Part shown: positions 16,377 through 23,906 of the stretch, piece by piece | Numbering within the stretch: position 1 is the first letter of the stretch | How the letters are laid out: each line of letters begins with the position of its first letter | Assembly (NCBI GenBank): GCA_965222445.1 | Contig: CBDCTY010000002.1 | Coordinates: 2,976,001-3,040,000, forward strand | Source of the DNA: GCA-958296115 sp965222445 | GTDB lineage: Bacteria; Chloroflexota; Dehalococcoidia; Lucifugimonadales; CAJWER01 | Length of the DNA: 64,000 bases | Direction: 5' to 3' | The notes under the pieces: model-generated | What the model was told of the DNA's origin: nothing | Database searches by the model: none | What the model saw: only the letters and a program-made list of their open reading frames with translations | Position numbers and translations under genes: made by a program

Positions 16377-16882
16377 GAGGCATCTCCTTTGCTTTTGTTT
16401 CCGCTTTCCATTGCCGTGCCCTTATTCGTCATCGTTACCAGCATACCCCTATAGCTTGTACGAGAAGCAGGGGGCGCTGAGGGCTTCGACGGCTCTGTGT
16501 CTCTCCGAGTCACGGTGCCGGTGGTTGGTGGTGGAGGAGGAGCCGCAGCCTCCCGCTGTGTTGGAGAAGAAGGAGGGGGCGCAGCCTGCTGCCGCACGGC
16601 TACCTCCCTTTCTACCTCCTTCTTGTGGTAGGCAAGCCCGAAGTAGGACGCAAGCCATGTCACCGCCAAGGCCACCACAATTGCCAGCATGGAGACCATA
16701 TTGGCTTGCCCGGCATCACAGAGATTCGTGAGTCCCGATCCAGCAACCCTTGCTACACGACAATCCACTAACAAGGCATAGAGGCCGAAGTACATGATAA
16801 CGCCAATTACCAAGGCTCCCAGGGTAATCAGGGTGGATAACACGATTTGCCTGGGAGCCTGGGTCTTGTTTGTCTTCGTCAT
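16373..16882 (-). CDS. Two-helix membrane protein with cytoplasmic tail (copy B)
   Basis: The 169-residue protein has two hydrophobic helices (about residues 16-38 and 62-84) and then a long Pro/Ala-rich tail (AAPPPSSPTQREAAAPPPPP). Near its end is the element SRTSYRGMLVTM. The upstream paralogue at 17163-17561 has the same plan and ends with STSYRSMLLE, so TSYRxML is a shared tail motif. That may be a docking or phosphorylation site for the vWA/kinase/PP2C partners (inference). The start overlaps the stop of the truncated vWA gene as TGATG, with AAGGAG just upstream. Confidence 0.75.
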   Translation of the reverse strand: MTKTNKTQAPRQIVLSTLITLGALVIGVIMYFGLYALLVDCRVARVAGSGLTNLCDAGQANMVSMLAIVVALAVTWLASYFGLAYHKKEVEREVAVRQQAAPPPSSPTQREAAAPPPPPTTGTVTRRDTEPSKPSAPPASRTSYRGMLVTMTNKGTAMESGNKSKGDAS

Positions 16883-17037
16883 CAGGTGGGCTCCTTCTTA
16901 TTTACGGCGTCTGCCGCCCCGTCCATTTTGCGCTGGCCGGGCTGTCCGCCCAGCGCCCCTGACATCGAACGCGATTGGTCGATCAGAAAGAGGAAGCAGC
17001 CGGGGCTGTTTCTGCTAATGTCCGCCGTGTACGGCAT
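16882..17037 (-). pseudogene. Truncated vWA gene copy
   Basis: From ATG 17037 the product reads MPYTADISRNSPGCFLFLID and continues to QSRSMSGALGG and KMDGAADAVN, matching the first 50 residues of the intact vWA protein at 15519-16376. The copy then breaks off and ends KKEPT. The MIDAS motif is altered from DQSGSM to DQSRSM. It is a remnant of a duplicated membrane-protein/vWA unit; the breakpoint falls exactly at the ribosome site of the next gene. A short translated peptide is still possible. Confidence 0.8.
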
Positions 17038-17162
17038 ATCGGGATTCCTCCTAGCCGTTCTTGGCAACGGCCCTTATTGGACGGCGCCACTATAGATTGA
17101 CAAAGCCTGCTCAGTCAAGGAAGGACTGAAGTTGCAGGTCCGTCGTAGTATCGGGCCATGAG

Positions 17163-17561
17163 TCACCTGAGTTGGTCATCCTCTTTGTCCTCTTCCAGCA
17201 ACATGGAGCGGTAGCTGGTGGAAGGAGCGACAGGGGGCGTTGGCTCATCCAGAATAAGCTGGGGCTCTGCCTCGACGGTTGGCATTGCCGGCGTCGGCGG
17301 TGGGGCCGCCACCTCCCTTATGACCGTGACCTGCTCCACACGGTTCCTGGCGGAGTTGTAGAAGGATACGACACTGAAAACGCCAAAGGCCACCACCACT
17401 ATCCACATCAAGACGGCCAGTCCCCACGTCAAGGACTCATTCATCCCCAAGCCTTCCAGAATGGCATAGAAGACTAGCGCTACAACGAAGGAGCCAAACA
17501 CAGCCAGTGTGCCCAGACCAACGATCACCAATCTGCCGTCAACGTTCTTTAAAGCATTCAT
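17163..17561 (-). CDS. Two-helix membrane protein with cytoplasmic tail (copy A)
   Basis: The 132-residue protein has two helices (residues 12-35 and 44-66) joined by a short loop, then a mostly acidic Pro-rich tail with STSYRSMLLEEDKED near the end. It has the same architecture and the same TSYRxML tail motif as the protein at 16373-16882. It lies 63 bp after thiE and is followed by the truncated vWA copy, so each membrane-protein gene is followed by a vWA gene. Function is unknown; a membrane anchor for the signalling module is the likeliest reading. Confidence 0.7.
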   Translation of the reverse strand: MNALKNVDGRLVIVGLGTLAVFGSFVVALVFYAILEGLGMNESLTWGLAVLMWIVVVAFGVFSVVSFYNSARNRVEQVTVIREVAAPPPTPAMPTVEAEPQLILDEPTPPVAPSTSYRSMLLEEDKEDDQLR

Positions 17562-17624
17562 GTTGGGCTACTCCTTATGGTAGCTGTGAGGATGGCCAGA
17601 TGCTACCACAAACGTGGTCCGGGG

Positions 17625-18728
17625 TTACCGGCCGTCAGGGAGAAGTTCTTCGATGGCCTCTACCATCTCCTCTGCGGCTGATTTGGGGTCGTCGGCCAGG
17701 GTTACGGCTCCAACGGCGCAGATGCAGTCCGCGCCTGCGCGTATGACCTCCGGGGCGTTGTGACGGTCGATGCCGCCTATGGCTACGATTGGCCGGTCTG
17801 CTGCCGTTTTTGCCGTTGTGATTAGCTCCGTGCCAACTACCGGGCGCCGGCCTTTGCCCATCGTAGAGGTGGGGAAGACTGCACCGACTGCGAGGTAGTC
17901 TGCACCCGCGTCCCGGGACGCCGCGACCTCCTCAATGCTGTTGTTCGAGCGGCCGATGATTGTGCCGGGGTCCAGGATGCGCCTGGCCTCGGCTACGGGC
18001 ATGTCTTCCTGGCCGAGGTGGAGACCGTGTGCGCCGCTCGCGAGGGCGAGTGCAGGGTCGTCGTTCACGATGAAGAGAGCGCTGCGGCTCTCGCAGAGCG
18101 CCTTGATTGCGCGGGCTACCGGCAGTATCTCGCCTGCGTCGCCCGTTTTGTCTCGCAGCTGGACGAGAGACGCGCCGCCTTCGAGCACGGCCTCCGCTAC
18201 ATCCAGGACCGGCCTCCCGCGCGTCGCTTCCGGGTCGACGATGACGTACAGCCCCCGCACGCGGGCGGCAATCTCGGCCCGCAAACAGCCGCCGACCTCC
18301 GTTTCCGCCCTCGAAAGCACTAACCGCGCATGGGTTGCCCAACCGGGCAGTGAGCCGCCGTTCAGGTCCTGGATCAGATCGAGGGTGAGGGCGGTCTGTT
18401 GAATTGCCTTGGTCGCGGTGCCGGGGATGGATGGGGGACGGTTCCTGGGGCAGGAATCCGGCTCGGAGGCCGGAATGACGGGGAGGCCGGTCTGTCGGAT
18501 CGCCTTGGCCGCGGTGCCGGGGATGGATGGGGGACGGTTCCTGGGGCAGGAATCCGGCTCGGAAGCCGGAATGACGGGGAGGCCGGTCTGTCCGGCATCG
18601 GGGATAGGGAGGGCCCGCCTGGCAGCGCGGATTTCAGAGCGGAGGGACAGCGGCCCGGCGACGAGCGTTTCAAGCAGCCGCATGCTTTCGAGAAGGGAGC
18701 CGAGCTGACCGGCGGCAAGCGAGTCCAT
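17625..18728 (-). CDS. thiE: Thiamine-phosphate synthase with repeat-bearing N-terminal region
   Basis: Residues from about 155 to 367 are ThiE, a TIM barrel joining HMP-diphosphate and thiazole phosphate to thiamine monophosphate: GLYVIVDPEATRG, SLVQLRDKTGDA, FIVNDDPALALASGAHGLHL, GRSNNS, VGAVFPTSTMGK and VAIGGIDRHN. The first 155 residues are an unidentified helical segment broken by two 32-residue tandem repeats (GLPVIPASEPDSCPRNRPPS in each). These come from a dispersed DNA repeat inserted in frame. ThiE proper could start internally, but no strong start is seen there. The gene follows yraN in the same operon. Confidence 0.88.
   Translation of the reverse strand: MDSLAAGQLGSLLESMRLLETLVAGPLSLRSEIRAARRALPIPDAGQTGLPVIPASEPDSCPRNRPPSIPGTAAKAIRQTGLPVIPASEPDSCPRNRPPSIPGTATKAIQQTALTLDLIQDLNGGSLPGWATHARLVLSRAETEVGGCLRAEIAARVRGLYVIVDPEATRGRPVLDVAEAVLEGGASLVQLRDKTGDAGEILPVARAIKALCESRSALFIVNDDPALALASGAHGLHLGQEDMPVAEARRILDPGTIIGRSNNSIEEVAASRDAGADYLAVGAVFPTSTMGKGRRPVVGTELITTAKTAADRPIVAIGGIDRHNAPEVIRAGADCICAVGAVTLADDPKSAAEEMVEAIEELLPDGR
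18407..18598. repeat. Two tandem 96-bp repeats inside thiE
   Basis: Two copies with a 96-bp period (18407-18502 and 18503-18598) differ at only a few positions. Each holds GGACGGTTCCTGGGGCAGG and then CCGGCTCGGA(G/A)GCCGGAATGACG. A related copy in reverse orientation lies inside the miniature element near 11053-11104. Because 96 is a multiple of three, thiE stays open. Confidence 0.85.
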
Positions 18729-18740
18729 GCGCCGATTCTA

Positions 18741-19109
18741 TCACTGGAGTTCGATGGCGTTCTCGATGATGCGGACACGGGGCGGTTGACCCCGGTCGAA
18801 CTCGACTGCGACGAGATCGATTCTCCACTGCCTGTCCTGCGCGCCGTGCTCCTGGAGGTACTCCTGGGCGGCCGCGATGATGTGGCTGCGCTTGGCCGGC
18901 GTGATCGACTCCTCCGGCAGGCCCATGGACGGGCCGGAGCGGGCGCGCACCTCGACGAATACGATTGCGCCGTCCCGCTCCGTCACCAGGTCTATCTCGC
19001 CGCCTTTCGAGCGGTAGTTGGCCGCAACTATTACGTAACCTAAGGATTCGAGGCGAGCCCTAGCCAGGGCCTCGCCCCGGCGTCCAAGCTCCTGACGTGC
19101 CTTGCTCAT
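18741..19109 (-). CDS. yraN: YraN/UPF0102 family protein
   Basis: This 122-residue protein matches UPF0102: GRRGEALARARLESLGY, NYRSKGGEIDLV and IVFVEVRARSG. The E-x-D and VEV-R residues resemble the PD-(D/E)XK endonuclease core, with Arg after VEV instead of Lys. A role in recombination or repair is presumed but not established. It sits directly after rnhB with an ATGA overlap, a common arrangement for this gene, and twelve bases before thiE. Confidence 0.9.
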   Translation of the reverse strand: MSKARQELGRRGEALARARLESLGYVIVAANYRSKGGEIDLVTERDGAIVFVEVRARSGPSMGLPEESITPAKRSHIIAAAQEYLQEHGAQDRQWRIDLVAVEFDRGQPPRVRIIENAIELQ

Positions 19110-19786
19110 CGAGCGGGGGCGCCTTCACTCATAGGCGAGAATGTCATGCGGTGGATAGGACAGGGGCCGTGCTCTTCGATGGCCCTGAGGTGCTCCGCAG
19201 TCGCGTACCCCTTGTTGTTCGAGAACCCGTAGCCTGGATAGCGCTCTTCGGCTTCGTCCATCATCCGGTCTCGGGCGACCTTGGCTACGATGGACGCGGC
19301 GGCAATCGAAAGGCAGTGTGCGTCGCCCTTCACGATGGCGGTCTGGGGCAGGGGAACATCCGGCAGCGGGAAAGCATCCAGAAGCAGGTACTGCGGCATG
19401 AGGGGCAGCGAGTAGAGGGCGCGCTCCATCGCCTTGTGTGTCGCCTCCACTATCCCGATTCTGTCGATCTCCTCGGCGGTCGATACGCCAATCTGCGCTC
19501 CCAAGGCCTCGCTCTCGATGAGGGGCGCGAGCTCCTCTCTCTGCAGCCTCGTGAGGGCCTTGCTGTCTCGGATCTTGCGCATCCAGGGCTGCCGGGGATG
19601 TTGAGGCAGTATTACGGCGCCCGCCACGACCGGCCCGGCGATCGGTCCTCGACCCACCTCGTCGAGGCCCGCAACCAGCGAGTAGCCCTTGGCCAGCAGG
19701 GCGGCCTCTTCCTTGTAGTGCGGCACGGGGCCGGAGCGCTTCCTGCGGCGGCGGGCCGCTCTTGCCGTAGTAGACGCGGACGTCAC
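19106..19786 (-). CDS. rnhB: Ribonuclease HII
   Basis: The 226-residue enzyme cleaves RNA in RNA-DNA hybrids and removes misincorporated ribonucleotides. It shows GLDEVGRGPIAGPVVAGAV with the first catalytic Asp-Glu pair, KALTRLQREEL, LLLDAFPLP with another catalytic Asp, and SIAAASIVAKVARDRMM with the fourth acidic residue. The start is a GTG at 19786 overlapping the mnmA stop as GTGA. The longer open frame upstream is only the shifted mnmA sequence. A basic leader (ARAARRRRKRS) precedes the core. Confidence 0.94.
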   Translation of the reverse strand: MTSASTTARAARRRRKRSGPVPHYKEEAALLAKGYSLVAGLDEVGRGPIAGPVVAGAVILPQHPRQPWMRKIRDSKALTRLQREELAPLIESEALGAQIGVSTAEEIDRIGIVEATHKAMERALYSLPLMPQYLLLDAFPLPDVPLPQTAIVKGDAHCLSIAAASIVAKVARDRMMDEAEERYPGYGFSNNKGYATAEHLRAIEEHGPCPIHRMTFSPMSEGAPAR

Positions 19787-20931
19787 GCAGGTACGCTGCT
19801 CGGCGCGGCCAGGGCTTCGGATAGATACGGCGCTCGGTCCAGGGCCGCGGCGGGCGGGCTCGTCTCGATGTAGCCGCCGCCTATGACCCGTTCGCCGTCG
19901 TAGAAGACGACGGGCTGGCCCGGCGTAACCGCGCGCTGCGGCTCGTCGAACCTTACCTCCGCCCAGTCGCCCTTGGGCAGGAGGGTCGCGCCGGCGTCGG
20001 ATGCCTTGTACCGTATCCTGGCGGTTACCCGGACGGCTCCCGAGGGAGGCTCGCCGGTCGTGTAGTTGACGCGCGATACCCACAGACGCCCGCGGTAGAG
20101 GGCATCCTCCGGGCCGACCGTGACGCGGTTGGTCCCGGCGTCGATCTCCACGACATAGCGGGGAGAGCCCGTGTTGCCCTGGAGCCCGATGCCGCGGCGC
20201 TGGCCTATCGTGAAGAACTGGACTCCCGGATGGCTGCCGAGCACGGAGCCGTCGACGTCGACTATCTCGCCTGGTCTGCGCTGGGCCCTGCTGCCGACGA
20301 ACTTGCGGTAGTCGCCGTCGGGGATGAAGCATATCTCCTGGCTGTCCGGCTTTCCGGCGACGGGCAGGCAGGCCTCGGCTGCGATGCGGCGGATTTCGCT
20401 CTTGGGATACTCGCCGATAGGGAGGAGGAGCCGCCCAAGCTCATCCTGGCTCAGGGTGAATAGGACGTAGGACTGGTCCTTGCCGGGGTCCGCGCCCTTG
20501 AGCAGGTCATAGCCGCCGGGGCCGCGCCTGATGCGTGCGTAGTGCCCGGTGGCTATGTGGTCGGCGTCCAGGAACAACGCCCGTCGTAGGAAGAAGTCGA
20601 ACTTGATCTTGTCGTTGCACGCAAGGCAGGGATGGGGCGTCCGGCCCCTGTCGTACTCCCTCACGAAGTAGTCGACGACGTGCTCCTGAAACTCCCGCTC
20701 GAAGTTCTGGACGTAGTGGGGCACGCCGATTGCCTGGCATACACGCCGGGCGTCGTCCGTGTCCTCGACGGAGCAGCAACGCTTGCTCGCCGCAGGGACA
20801 TCCCCTCGCTCGACCGTCCACAGGCGCATCGTCACGCCCACGACTTCGTAGCCCTGCCGCTTGAGCAGCAGGGCCGCGACGGACGAGTCCACCCCGCCGC
20901 TCATCGCAACTATCACGCGCCCCTTTGTCAT
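19783..20931 (-). CDS. mnmA: tRNA-specific 2-thiouridylase MnmA
   Basis: This 382-residue cytoplasmic enzyme installs sulphur on U34 of tRNA-Lys, tRNA-Glu and tRNA-Gln. The PP-loop is MSGGVDSSVAALLL (residues 10-23). The first catalytic Cys is in HPCLACNDKIKFD and the second in DSQEICFIPDGDY. The C-terminal domain includes GQRRGIGLQG and PGQPVVFYDGERVIGGGYI. It is the first gene of a long minus-strand operon through rnhB, yraN and thiE into the signalling genes, and is divergent from the small gene at 21053. Confidence 0.95.
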   Translation of the reverse strand: MTKGRVIVAMSGGVDSSVAALLLKRQGYEVVGVTMRLWTVERGDVPAASKRCCSVEDTDDARRVCQAIGVPHYVQNFEREFQEHVVDYFVREYDRGRTPHPCLACNDKIKFDFFLRRALFLDADHIATGHYARIRRGPGGYDLLKGADPGKDQSYVLFTLSQDELGRLLLPIGEYPKSEIRRIAAEACLPVAGKPDSQEICFIPDGDYRKFVGSRAQRRPGEIVDVDGSVLGSHPGVQFFTIGQRRGIGLQGNTGSPRYVVEIDAGTNRVTVGPEDALYRGRLWVSRVNYTTGEPPSGAVRVTARIRYKASDAGATLLPKGDWAEVRFDEPQRAVTPGQPVVFYDGERVIGGGYIETSPPAAALDRAPYLSEALAAPSSVPA

Positions 20932-21052
20932 GGAATCAGCGTACCATATGCGGGGGTAATGCGTATGGCGGACGGGCGGTCTGGTGTAGAATTGGGAGCG
21001 AGGTTTTTACAGGACGCGTTGCAGCGTCAATCCAAGTGCCATCGGAGGGTGT

Positions 21053-21253
21053 ATGGGCTACGCTGAAATGGAGGAGGTCGAAGCCGGGCTCAAGTTCAGG
21101 TCGACCAGCGGTCTGCTCGTCGAGACGACGGGTGTCTCCCTGAACGTCGATTCGCACGACATCAACGTTCACGAGGTGGTGATCCTTGAGGGGGTGGGGG
21201 AGGGCAACACGTACTTCTACAACCTCGATTCCGCCGAGCCCCTGGAGGACTAG
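21053..21253 (+). CDS. Small conserved-looking protein before DUF4178 gene
   Basis: The 66-residue protein starts with an ATG behind GGAGG. It contains EVEAGLKFRSTSGLLVETT and ends NTYFYNLDSAEPLED, a compact mainly beta pattern without membrane helices. It is not recognised with certainty. Its position just ahead of DUF4178 and DUF350 genes, with 16 bp spacing, suggests the same transcript and a shared envelope-related role. Confidence 0.6.
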   Translation: MGYAEMEEVEAGLKFRSTSGLLVETTGVSLNVDSHDINVHEVVILEGVGEGNTYFYNLDSAEPLED

Positions 21254-21269
21254 CCGCCACGGAGGTCTC

Positions 21270-21860
21270 TTGTTGTTAGGCTCGTTGTTTGGGCGCAAGA
21301 AGAAGAGGCGGTATGAAGATACGGCCGCCAGCGAAAACATCAGGGACGCGGCGGCGGGTGACGTCTTCACCGTGACCGGCCATGCCGTCGAGTACGAGGA
21401 CTCGTACTTCATCGTCGAGCAGGTCAACCGGTACCAGAGCGCCGTCGGCACTTGGCGCGAGGCGCTGGGCGCCGACGGGGAGAGCAGGGTCTGGGTGTCG
21501 TGGTCGGAGGAGGCGGGTACTCAGTACATTACGGTGTCCCCGGACGTCCGCCCGGTCGGCCTTTCGACCATCGGGCTTAACGACAATGACATGAGCCGCC
21601 TCGACGACGAGCAGTCCATCGACAACTACGTCACGGTGGACGGCACAGGCTTCTACTACCGCTTCAGCTCCGAGACGACCCTGTTCGAGGGCAGCTCCGG
21701 CGGGCAGGCGTTCTACATTTGGGACCTCGTGTCCGAGGACGACACGAGGGTACTGACGATCGACAAGTGGGAGGGCCTGCCCTTCCGGGCCCGGTTCAGC
21801 GACGTGGTTCCGCCGGAGAGTATTACCCTGTACAAGCAACTAGGAGGACCTGATGGTTGA
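21270..21860 (+). CDS. DUF4178-like protein
   Basis: The 196-residue soluble protein begins with a basic stretch (FGRKKKRRYEDTA). A beta-rich domain follows: AAGDVFTVTGHAVEYEDSYF, then EALGADGESRVWVSWSEE and later FYYRFSSETTLFEGSSGGQA. The pattern fits DUF4178 proteins, which co-occur with DUF350 membrane proteins and often with polyamine-related genes. No ATG is suitable; a TTG at 21270 or 21273 follows GGAGG at 21261. The gene overlaps the DUF350 gene by eight bases. Confidence 0.65.
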   Translation: MLLGSLFGRKKKRRYEDTAASENIRDAAAGDVFTVTGHAVEYEDSYFIVEQVNRYQSAVGTWREALGADGESRVWVSWSEEAGTQYITVSPDVRPVGLSTIGLNDNDMSRLDDEQSIDNYVTVDGTGFYYRFSSETTLFEGSSGGQAFYIWDLVSEDDTRVLTIDKWEGLPFRARFSDVVPPESITLYKQLGGPDG

Positions 21861-22764
21861 CACGCTGGTTGACACCTTGGAATTCTTTCCGCGGGGACTC
21901 GTCTACGTCGGCTTGGGGATCGTGGTGCTGCTGCTTGCCAAGCTGGCGCAGGACTTTCTGACGCCGTACCGGATCAACGAGCAGCTGAGCCACAAGAACA
22001 ACACGGCGCTGGGGCTGAGTATCACGGGATACTTCCTCGGCGTCATCATCGTCTTCGTCGGGGTGCTCCACCAGCCGCTCACGATCATCCGTGACAGCCA
22101 ATGGCAGCTAACGGGGGACTTCTGGCTGGACGTGCTGGAGGTCTTCCTCTACTCGGTGGCCGGAATTCTCGTCCTGAACCTGGCGAGGATACTGGTCGAC
22201 AAGCTGGTCCTCTACAAGTTCAAGACGGAGAAGGAGATCATCGAGGACCAGAACGCCGGGTCCGGCGCGGTGGAATTCGCCGTCTACATCGCCGTCGGGC
22301 TGGTGATTGCCGCATCCACCGCAGGGGCGGGAGTCGCCGACGATACGACGATTGTCGAGAACGTCACGCGGTCGGTGGTCTTCTTCGTACTAGGGATGGC
22401 GGTGCTCATAGCGTTCGCACTCTTCTACCAGCTGACGACGCCGTTCGACGTCCACGACGAGATCGAGCGGAACAACGCGGCCGTCGGAATAGCCCTGGCG
22501 GGCAACCTGATCGCGATAGGCCTGGTTATCTTCAAAGCCGTGTTCGGGGAGTTCATCGGCTGGATGGAGAGTCTTGTGTCCTTCGCGGTGTTCGCCGTGA
22601 TCGGCTTCGTGCTGCTCTACGTCGTCCGCATGATCGTCGACTTCGTACTGCTGCCCGGCACGCGAGTGGCCGACGAGCTGACCGTGGACCGCAACCATGG
22701 AGTGGCCTTCATCGAGAGCGGTGTGGTCATCAGCGCGGCGCTGATCCTCTACTTCGCGATCTAG
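21853..22764 (+). CDS. DUF350 family membrane protein, duplicated domain
   Basis: The 303-residue protein has eight predicted helices (near residues 15-33, 53-71, 92-112, 135-155, 170-192, 210-228, 239-260 and 283-301). They form two repeats of the four-helix DUF350 unit. Internal symmetry is visible: QLSHKNNTALGLSITGYFLG in the first half corresponds to EIERNNAAVGIALAGNLIAI in the second. The family (E. coli YjfL) is linked with PspA-like and glutathionylspermidine-synthetase-like genes in envelope stress loci, but its activity is unknown. Its 3' end overlaps the convergent gene at 22730 by 35 bp. Confidence 0.85.
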   Translation: MVDTLVDTLEFFPRGLVYVGLGIVVLLLAKLAQDFLTPYRINEQLSHKNNTALGLSITGYFLGVIIVFVGVLHQPLTIIRDSQWQLTGDFWLDVLEVFLYSVAGILVLNLARILVDKLVLYKFKTEKEIIEDQNAGSGAVEFAVYIAVGLVIAASTAGAGVADDTTIVENVTRSVVFFVLGMAVLIAFALFYQLTTPFDVHDEIERNNAAVGIALAGNLIAIGLVIFKAVFGEFIGWMESLVSFAVFAVIGFVLLYVVRMIVDFVLLPGTRVADELTVDRNHGVAFIESGVVISAALILYFAI

Positions 22765-23851
22765 CAGGCGGGCCCGCGGCGCTGGATTTCCCAGGCCGAA
22801 GCTTCGACCGTCGTATGGCGGTCCTGGCGCGGTTCACGGCTTCCGCTGACTCCCGCATCTCCTCGATGTAGGCAAGTCCGGCCTCGATGATGTCGTCGAG
22901 GGACGACTCGCTCGGCGGTTCGGACTCAACCGTGTAGGCGAGCAGCCCGTCGAAGAACGCGGCGGGATCTTCGGACCGCGCCCAGTCGTCGATCCACTCT
23001 TCGACATGGTCTATGCCCACCATGTCGAAGGAAGTCGATACGGGATCGAGGCCCTCTCCCTCATACACGTGGTGCCGCATGTCTTCGCCGCCCCCGGCGC
23101 CTGTCTCGATGATGCCGGACTCCTCGTCGAAGCTGACGTCTGCGAACACGTCGTAGTCCCGGCGCAGATTGCGGCGCCGTTCCTCCAGTATGTCCAAGGC
23201 CGCGACCCCTTCGGGCGTTAGCTCGCAGCATTCGTCGAGAAGGCCAGCCTCGCGGAGCCTGTCCCCAAGCGCCCGGAGCCGGCCGCAGTCGCTCGCCTGA
23301 CGGCGAGCTTCCTCGCGGCCGCGAGGCGAGGCCAGGAGCGTCTGCATCTCAAGGTGCTCTCGAAGCTCGGTGCTGCTCTCCCAGTAGCCCCGGCCGACCG
23401 AGTAGGCGAGGGGAGTGAAGCGCTGCTCGATCACCAGATCTAGCAGCGCAACTTCCATCCCATCGCCCGGCAACGTGACTCCCCGGCACATCTCGCCGAC
23501 GGCATCTTCGAGCTGGACCTCCGGCCCGTGGTTCACGTAGAATCTGACATCGCTTCGACCAGCGTGCGAGTTTCTGAAGATGCCCTCCAGCTCTACGACC
23601 AGGTCTGGCAGGTCAGGGTTGCGGGCGAGATCCTGGTCTGACGGCCACCAGTCGCTCTCGCCACCGAAGAGCCGTTCGAGCAGGACTATGAGCGTCTCGC
23701 CCATGTCCACGTCGGGCACGCCGGCCTCAAAGGCCTCAGCCAGGGGCATATCGCCAAGGGTAATCCTGAGACGGAGGTCTCCGCGGCCAACGAACGGGCG
23801 CAATGGACCGGGCTCTCCGCCTTCGATCAGCTTCTGGTACTTCGCAGACAT
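22730..23851 (-). CDS. Uncharacterised acidic protein
   Basis: I do not recognise this 373-residue protein. It is rich in Glu and Asp and has no membrane helix or signal. Residues 25-130 look mixed alpha/beta (RLRITLGDMPLAEAFEAGVP, FYVNHGPEVQLEDAVGEMCR). Residues 170-240 are charged helices (RRQASDCGRLRALGDRLREA), and the C-terminus is basic and low complexity (RSKLRPGKSSAAGPPARSRS). It is convergent with the DUF350 gene and overlaps its last 35 bases. Codon use looks like its neighbours, so it is likely genuine. Confidence 0.6.
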   Translation of the reverse strand: MSAKYQKLIEGGEPGPLRPFVGRGDLRLRITLGDMPLAEAFEAGVPDVDMGETLIVLLERLFGGESDWWPSDQDLARNPDLPDLVVELEGIFRNSHAGRSDVRFYVNHGPEVQLEDAVGEMCRGVTLPGDGMEVALLDLVIEQRFTPLAYSVGRGYWESSTELREHLEMQTLLASPRGREEARRQASDCGRLRALGDRLREAGLLDECCELTPEGVAALDILEERRRNLRRDYDVFADVSFDEESGIIETGAGGGEDMRHHVYEGEGLDPVSTSFDMVGIDHVEEWIDDWARSEDPAAFFDGLLAYTVESEPPSESSLDDIIEAGLAYIEEMRESAEAVNRARTAIRRSKLRPGKSSAAGPPARSRSRGSAPR

Positions 23852-23906
23852 AGGGAATCTGCGGTTAACTGGCTCGCAGTTGGCGACTGGACCGCGCGGC
23901 CGGGCT

